DNA of 21,229 bases from Hypsibius dujardini (lineage: Eukaryota; Tardigrada; Eutardigrada; Parachela; Hypsibiidae), in contig LRSR01005968.1 of NCBI GenBank assembly GCA_001579985.1, positions 1 to 21,229 on the forward strand. Direction: 5' to 3'. A program made the translations under genes and the position numbers. Of this stretch, positions 16,637 to 21,229 are shown piece after piece; position 1 is the stretch's first letter; each line of letters opens with the position of its first letter. The notes under the pieces are model-generated. The model was not told the DNA's origin, did no database searches, and saw only the letters and a program-made list of their open reading frames with translations.

Positions 16637-17646
16637 ATGGCTGTAAAAGCGGACGATCATGTGGGAAATCTGTACAACTACTACATGGTGATCGACGGAG
16701 CGGAGAACAAGTCGGAGGTGAGATTTTTGTGCGATATAAGTTCGTAGCATGTTCGTTTGGCTGATTGATTGATTGGCACGGTGGTTGGCAAGCTATTGAT
16801 TGTTTGATTAGCATGATGTTTGGCAAGCAGTTGATTGATTGATTAGCATGATGTCTGGCAAGCAATTGATTGATTGATTGCACAGAGGCTATTTTACACT
16901 GCCCGAGTTAGAAATGATTCGGACGATTGTACCTGAAGCTTCTCCGATCGCCGGAACTCTAACATATGCTGCTGTTCTGTTATATATTCCAACGAGGCAA
17001 TTTTGTTTTGGAACAGTTGACGTACGTGTACGTAGATGAAGAAAATTTACCTCATCCATGGCTTAGACAATGCTTGCTGTGTATTTCACTGATATAGTCG
17101 ATTGGTTGATTGATTGATTGATAGACTGCCCTATTGATTGGTGTACTAATCTGCATGTAGATGGAAATTGGTTTGAATTTCGCAGAAACCACTCTCCGGG
17201 CTTGTGGGCGCCTGTCAATCTCATTCTGTTGACTTATTTGCCTGCGGGGTTTAACCTGTTTGGGGTATTTTCAATTCGCTTTTTATTCCAGCATCGGGAT
17301 AAGTACCTGGCCATCTTGGCGGCAGTCAATGTCACCGACAATGCCGGAGCCCGGAAGTTGGCCGCCGACTTCATCGGACGGTTATTCAAGTTCTACCCGG
17401 AGGAAGGGGAGCGGTCGATCCAGGCATTGGCGCAGCTGTGTGTCGACTCGGATGCTGCGGTAAGTGTTTCGCTTTTTTCCCTCTAACACCATACGAACTT
17501 CACGTTACAAAAACTATCAGCCAGAAATTAGATGAAATTCGTTGTTTCTCCTATTGCTATCAAGACAACTATCAAACAGCCTGATAAAAACACAGGCAGA
17601 CAAACGGACAAAGAGGACAGATACACAGACAGACAGATAGACAGGC

Positions 17647-17695
<49 letters not shown>

Positions 17696-18368
17696 TATAG
17701 ACATATAGACAGAGACAGATAGACAGACAGGCAGGCGGGCAGACAGACAGACAGACAGATATCCATAGGGTTATTAGTTGGAAATTGATCGATGCAGAGA
17801 AAATTCTTGAGATCGAAGAACAAAGGTTTGTTTATTGTTTCTTGATTTTGATTCTTCTTACTCGGATAACTTTTCAGATTAAGAAATCCGCCACTGAGAC
17901 TCTGGTGGAGCTATGCAAAGTCAACGCAACCTACGTGAAACGCGTTGCCGACCTCCTCATCCAGATGTTTGCACTGGCGGAACCGCAAAGCCAGGAATCG
18001 AAGGGAGTGCAGGCGTGCCTCGTAAAACTTCTGCATATTGAACCGCGTCGTAAGTTGCAAATTTTTATTGTTGTTTTTTAACTCTTAAGAAGCATTTCAC
18101 TAATATTCCTGCTTGAATACAGAAGCATTGGAGGGTCTGCTGGACCAGATTGTCACCGCGCAGGATGTCATCCGCGCGCCTGCCATTCGTTTCCTCAAGG
18201 CTAAACTAGGAGAGCTCCCGGCGTCGGCCAACAACACTGAAATCGCCACCTTACTAATCGGCGAGTACAAGAAGGTAGCTTATTGCTGAATCTCCGGTTT
18301 TTTTTTAAACAAAATTTATTTTAATTTGTGTGTGTGTGTGTGTGTGTGTGTCTGTGTGTGTGTCTGTG

Positions 18369-18419
<51 letters not shown>

Positions 18420-20656
18420 GTCTGTGTCTGTCTGTGTGTGCATCCATCTGAAGGGGAAGTCTTTTTTCATCAGATTCTCCCTGATTGTTCGACGGAAGAG
18501 TTTGAGAACTTGGTCGGCTCCTTGTCGGCCATGAAGTTCTTCCAGACCCTCCATGGCGGCCAAATGCTGGTAGACGTGCTGGTGGAATGCATGGGAACGG
18601 CAACGCCCTACACGTCACTCTCCGCGGAACAGGCTGAACGTCTCATCACCTGCTGTCGCTTGGCGTTGCCTTGCTTTTCAGTGAGTCTTACACGCATGGC
18701 CACAATATTGGGTGGCAGACTTTAAGCCAAAAAGGGTGGTCCGAGTTCGAGCCGAATTAAGTCACCGCGCGCACTCGCTCTTGACAACAGCTGACCGTGC
18801 AGCCTTTACTCAATTGATCGATTGATTGAACTTGTATATTTTAGCGGAACTTAGAGCCGCTTGCTCAATCTAATTTTCCGCTTGGTCGGAAATCAAAGAT
18901 TCAGGAGTCAGGGAAGCTCTAGCCAAGAGTGGCTCAAACTCAGACCACCCTGATGGCTGGAACTCTGCCACCCAAAATTTTGGCCATGTGCGAAGTTGCT
19001 AGACAGTCTGTTCTAGAAATAAACGGCATCTTTTTTTGAATGTAGCGAGTCATTCAGTCTACGAAGCTGGTGGAGTATTTCTGTGGCCACGTGATCCCGA
19101 CCCTGTCCGCGGACACTACCGACCAGGAGGTCCTCGTGCTGCAGGTCTTTGCCGAACTGTGCGCCTCCACCGGCGACCTGAAGAACTACCAGGCGAATCT
19201 CGGTCTGGTGCTGCAGAAGTTGATTGTGAGTTACTGAAATGTCTGAAATGTCTGCAATGAGTCGATGACTTGAGGGGAAGTTGATTTGTTCCCTTGTCTC
19301 GGGCTGTAGGAGTTGCTGCCAGCTGCACCTACCGATCCGGCTACTTTTGTGGAGGTCCAGGAGCAGAGCCTCTCCAAGATCAAATTCTCAGCGATTGAGT
19401 GCCTGCTGTGCGCCTTTCATCTGCTGGGCAAGCGCCACCAACAGTTTCTCGGGGAGCCGGAACAGGCCGCGAGCCTGGCGCTGTTGAAAACCAAGTGAGT
19501 CCAATACCGGATCAGTTTTGTCTGTGGCTGTTCCTCGAGCGTGTCCTCATCCTTGTCTCTTTTCCAGGTTGCAGTATCTCTCCAGTTGCATGCAGCTGTA
19601 CGGGCAGAAAATACAGACACTGAAATTAAGCGGAACCGATGCTGAAGCGGTAAGTCTGTTATTTCGTTTTCCCGAGTCCGAGTAGTTTGTCCTAATATAT
19701 CAAGTAAGTTTAGTAATTTAAACGCCTCTTCTCTTATACTCCAACTCCAGATTAAGAAATCGGAAGTAACTCGCCGTGTAATCACCAACATCAAGTCCCT
19801 GATCTTGGATCTCTTTCACACTCCGCCGCACTTCAAGGACTCCGTGCATCTGTCCTGGAAGAAGGTACCGACTGCACTGCTCTCGCAGTGGTTGCCACCT
19901 CCTGCCCCGAGAACGACGCGTATCTGTCATGAAAAATTGCAACTCTTTACAGGATTCCTCCCCGAGCAGTTTGATTTCGGAAAAGCAGTCTGGACTGGGA
20001 GCTGGGTAAGTTCGGTGGCATACACACATGGCCACAATTTTGGGTGGCAGAGTTGGAGCCATCAGGGTGGTCTGAGTTTGAGCCACTCTTGGCTAGAGCT
20101 TGCCATTACTCTCCTGAATCTTTGATTTAATGCCCGGCCCAGCGGTAAAATTAGATTGAGCAAGCTGCTCTAAATTCCGCCACAATAAACAAGTTCAATC
20201 AATCGATCAATTGAGTAAAGGCTGCATGGTCAGTTGTGGTCAAGAGTGAGTGCGCGCGGTGACTTAATTCGTCTCGAATTCGGACCACCCTTTTTGGCTT
20301 AAAGTCTGCCATCCAAAATTGTGGCCATGTGTGTAGCCACGACGGAATTCGGTTTATTGTCTAGTGGACTTGGTCGGTGATGGTGTTGGTTGGGGTTTTT
20401 CAGAAAAATCGCGACCCGGCGCAAGATCGGAGAAGTGTCGAACGGCAATGGCGCCGCAGCGGCCACTACAGCTGCTACTGGCGGGAAGATTCGCACCAAA
20501 TACGAACCAGGAACTGGACGTGGAGCGGCGGCGGCAGCGGCTCGCAGCCAGCGAGCTAAGATTACGACTGGTTCGGCGCCGGCTGCGGATGTTGCAAGTA
20601 AGCCACAGGAAGATGCTGAAAGCAAAGTTTCGCAGCTTTCGCTGAATCGGAATTAG
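16637..20656 (+). CDS. API5: apoptosis inhibitor 5 (API5/AAC-11)
   Basis: Nuclear anti-apoptotic HEAT/ARM-repeat protein, known in animals to restrain Acinus- and E2F1-linked cell death. Model: exons 16637-16717, 17292-17459, 17878-18049, 18123-18274, 18474-18680, 19046-19225, 19310-19494, 19568-19649, 19751-19864, 19953-20005 and 20404-20656, 548 aa (human 524). All phases agree. Matches in order: NLYNYYMVID..HRDKYLAIL (human ELYRNYGILAD..HKDAYQVIL), AADFIGRLFKFYPE, IRFLKAKLGELP, LLIGEYKKIL, STKLVEYFCGHVIPTL, KIKFSAIECLLCAFHLLGK, RRVITNIKSLILDLFHTPP and VHLSWKK. The C-terminus is divergent: basic (IATRRKIGE), Ala-rich, with GKIRTKYEPGTGRG recalling the human NPPSGKYSSN region. Introns hold minisatellites, complementary (ACAG)n/(CTGT)n tracts and two inverted MITE copies. 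The last two junctions are the least certain. Confidence 0.93.
16752..16882 (+). repeat. TTGA-type minisatellite in API5 intron 1
   Basis: About three units of 36-40 bp built on TTGGCAAGCAGTTGATTGAT followed by tgattagcatgatg. It closely resembles the CHMP7 intron 2 minisatellite in its TTGATTGATTG core, though the spacer differs. A further run lies at 17099-17122. Confidence 0.8.
17589..17760 (+). repeat. (ACAG)n microsatellite in API5 intron 2
   Basis: Long, partly interrupted CAGA/ACAG array, with a pure core of about 50 bp from 17645. It is the reverse complement of the (CTGT)n array in intron 4 of the same gene. Confidence 0.95.
18327..18440 (+). repeat. (GT)n and (CTGT)n microsatellite in API5 intron 4
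   Basis: A (GT)n run (18327-18350) passes into a (CTGT)n array (about 18368-18414) and ends in mixed GTCTGTGT. Open frames read through it (CVCVCV, CLSVCLSV) are artefacts of the repeat. Confidence 0.95.
18691..18992 (+). mobile_element. Tc1/mariner-type MITE, copy A, API5 intron 5
   Basis: About 302 bp with long imperfect terminal inverted repeats: it starts CACGCATGGCCACAATATTG and ends with CCAAAATTTTGGCCATGTGCG. TA precedes the left end (18689-18690); the right end is followed by AA. No ORF. It is a near-identical reverse-orientation relative of the element at 20023-20333. Confidence 0.8.
20023..20333 (-). mobile_element. Tc1/mariner-type MITE, copy B, API5 intron 10
   Basis: 311 bp, perfectly flanked by TA on both sides (20021-20022 and 20334-20335), with ends CACACATGGCCACAATTTTG and its complement. 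Read in reverse complement it follows copy A through the whole interior, for example GTCACCGCGCGCACTC and CTCAATTGATCGATTGATTG. The TA duplication points to the Tc1/mariner superfamily. There is no transposase, so it was mobilised in trans. Confidence 0.85.
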
Positions 20657-21229
20657 TTCCAAACATGGCAGGCAGGCAGGCATGCATGCATTGTATCGAT
20701 AGGCAGGCAGGGAGGCAGGCAGGCAATGCTTCGATAGACAGGCAGTTGTAGGAAAATTTTCTGCTTGCATTCGTCTTATTGGTTTCGGGGAACGATCAGT
20801 CAAATTTGACTGAAGGACTTTACATCTCCATCAAACCAGATGGCGGAAGGGTCCGATAAGAAGCAGGAAAACATCCTTAAGACAGACAGAGGGTAGCAGA
20901 TATTTTGTTTGGACTACCGAAATTTTCCGGCATGTTACTTGCGATCTTCTTCACCAGATGATGCATAGGGTCTAGGGGTCCTAGCATCGAGGTGGATATA
21001 GGTTGATGAAAGTAGAAAGGGTAAAACTCACAAACACGCAGATAGGAACTGTGCAGACAATCTGTCCGACAAATGATCGGTCAGTCTAGAAGGCGTTCAT
21101 GTATAATTCAATATTGAGACAGACAGTCGAACAAACGATTCGGGGATAGTCAGACCGACAGACAGACAGACAAACAGACAGACAAAGAGACAGACAGACC
21201 AACAGACAGACAGACAGACAGACAGACAG
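20657..21229. other. API5 downstream region, repeat-rich
   Basis: Presumed API5 3' UTR and spacer. (GGCA)n repeats occupy about 20668-20745 and (GACA/CAGA)n runs from about 21115 to the end of the window. No AATAAA and no other gene is recognised. Confidence 0.5.
21115..21229 (+). repeat. (ACAG)n microsatellite at window end
   Basis: Interrupted ACAGACAG array that continues past the window edge. It is the same motif as in API5 intron 2. Confidence 0.9.

Noticed and set aside
16752-16882. Regularly spaced repeats that could suggest a CRISPR-like array
   Set aside because: Units are degenerate, spacers are not unique, and the array lies in an intron of an animal gene. It is a minisatellite.

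Overview
The window is nuclear DNA from an animal. Genes are split by short GT-AG introns, most 50-700 bp. Exons are G/C-richer than the A/T-rich introns and spacers, gene order is compact, and tetranucleotide repeats of the TTGA/TCAA and CTGT/ACAG types recur in introns. The proteins are clearly metazoan (p62/SQSTM1, RPL17, CHMP7, MED4, API5). A protostome such as a tardigrade or arthropod fits the gene density and the initiator-like TCAGT sites, but sequence alone does not settle the species.

Layout: (1) 130-2866, an intact p62/sequestosome-1 gene with heat-shock-type promoter elements, a TATA box and three coding exons (PB1, ZZ, LIR, UBA; 418 aa). (2) 2867-5030, a gene-free A/T-rich spacer holding a p62 exon relic, a 216-bp inverted-repeat element and a 550-bp DNA-transposon-like element with a TAA target duplication. 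(3) 5030-9060, a tandem duplicate of the p62 gene that keeps PB1 and LIR but has lost two zinc ligands, 132 codons of exon 2 and the last UBA helix. Its second intron carries three extra exon-like segments that stay in frame and encode a possible RFX-like winged helix. (4) 9060-10060, a spacer with a 144-bp element whose 28-bp ends are perfectly inverted. (5) RPL17, three exons. (6) CHMP7, five exons. (7) MED4 on the minus strand, two exons, tail-to-tail with CHMP7. (8) API5, eleven exons, head-to-head with MED4. (9) 20657-21229, repeat-rich sequence without a recognisable gene.

The five conserved genes are ordinary housekeeping or quality-control genes with no single shared pathway, although p62 (selective autophagy) and CHMP7 (ESCRT) both act in membrane and protein quality control. 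The unusual biology is in the p62 duplicate. Its ORF survives in two alternative forms although its ubiquitin-binding and zinc-finger parts are damaged. Both p62 copies keep a multi-unit heat-shock-element array, but the duplicate has lost the bZIP site and the TATA box. API5 introns carry two separate sets of complementary inverted repeats that bracket internal exons.

All splice models were made by eye from homology, reading phase and GT/AG signals. Every multi-exon model given sums to a multiple of three and ends in a stop codon, but none has transcript support here.
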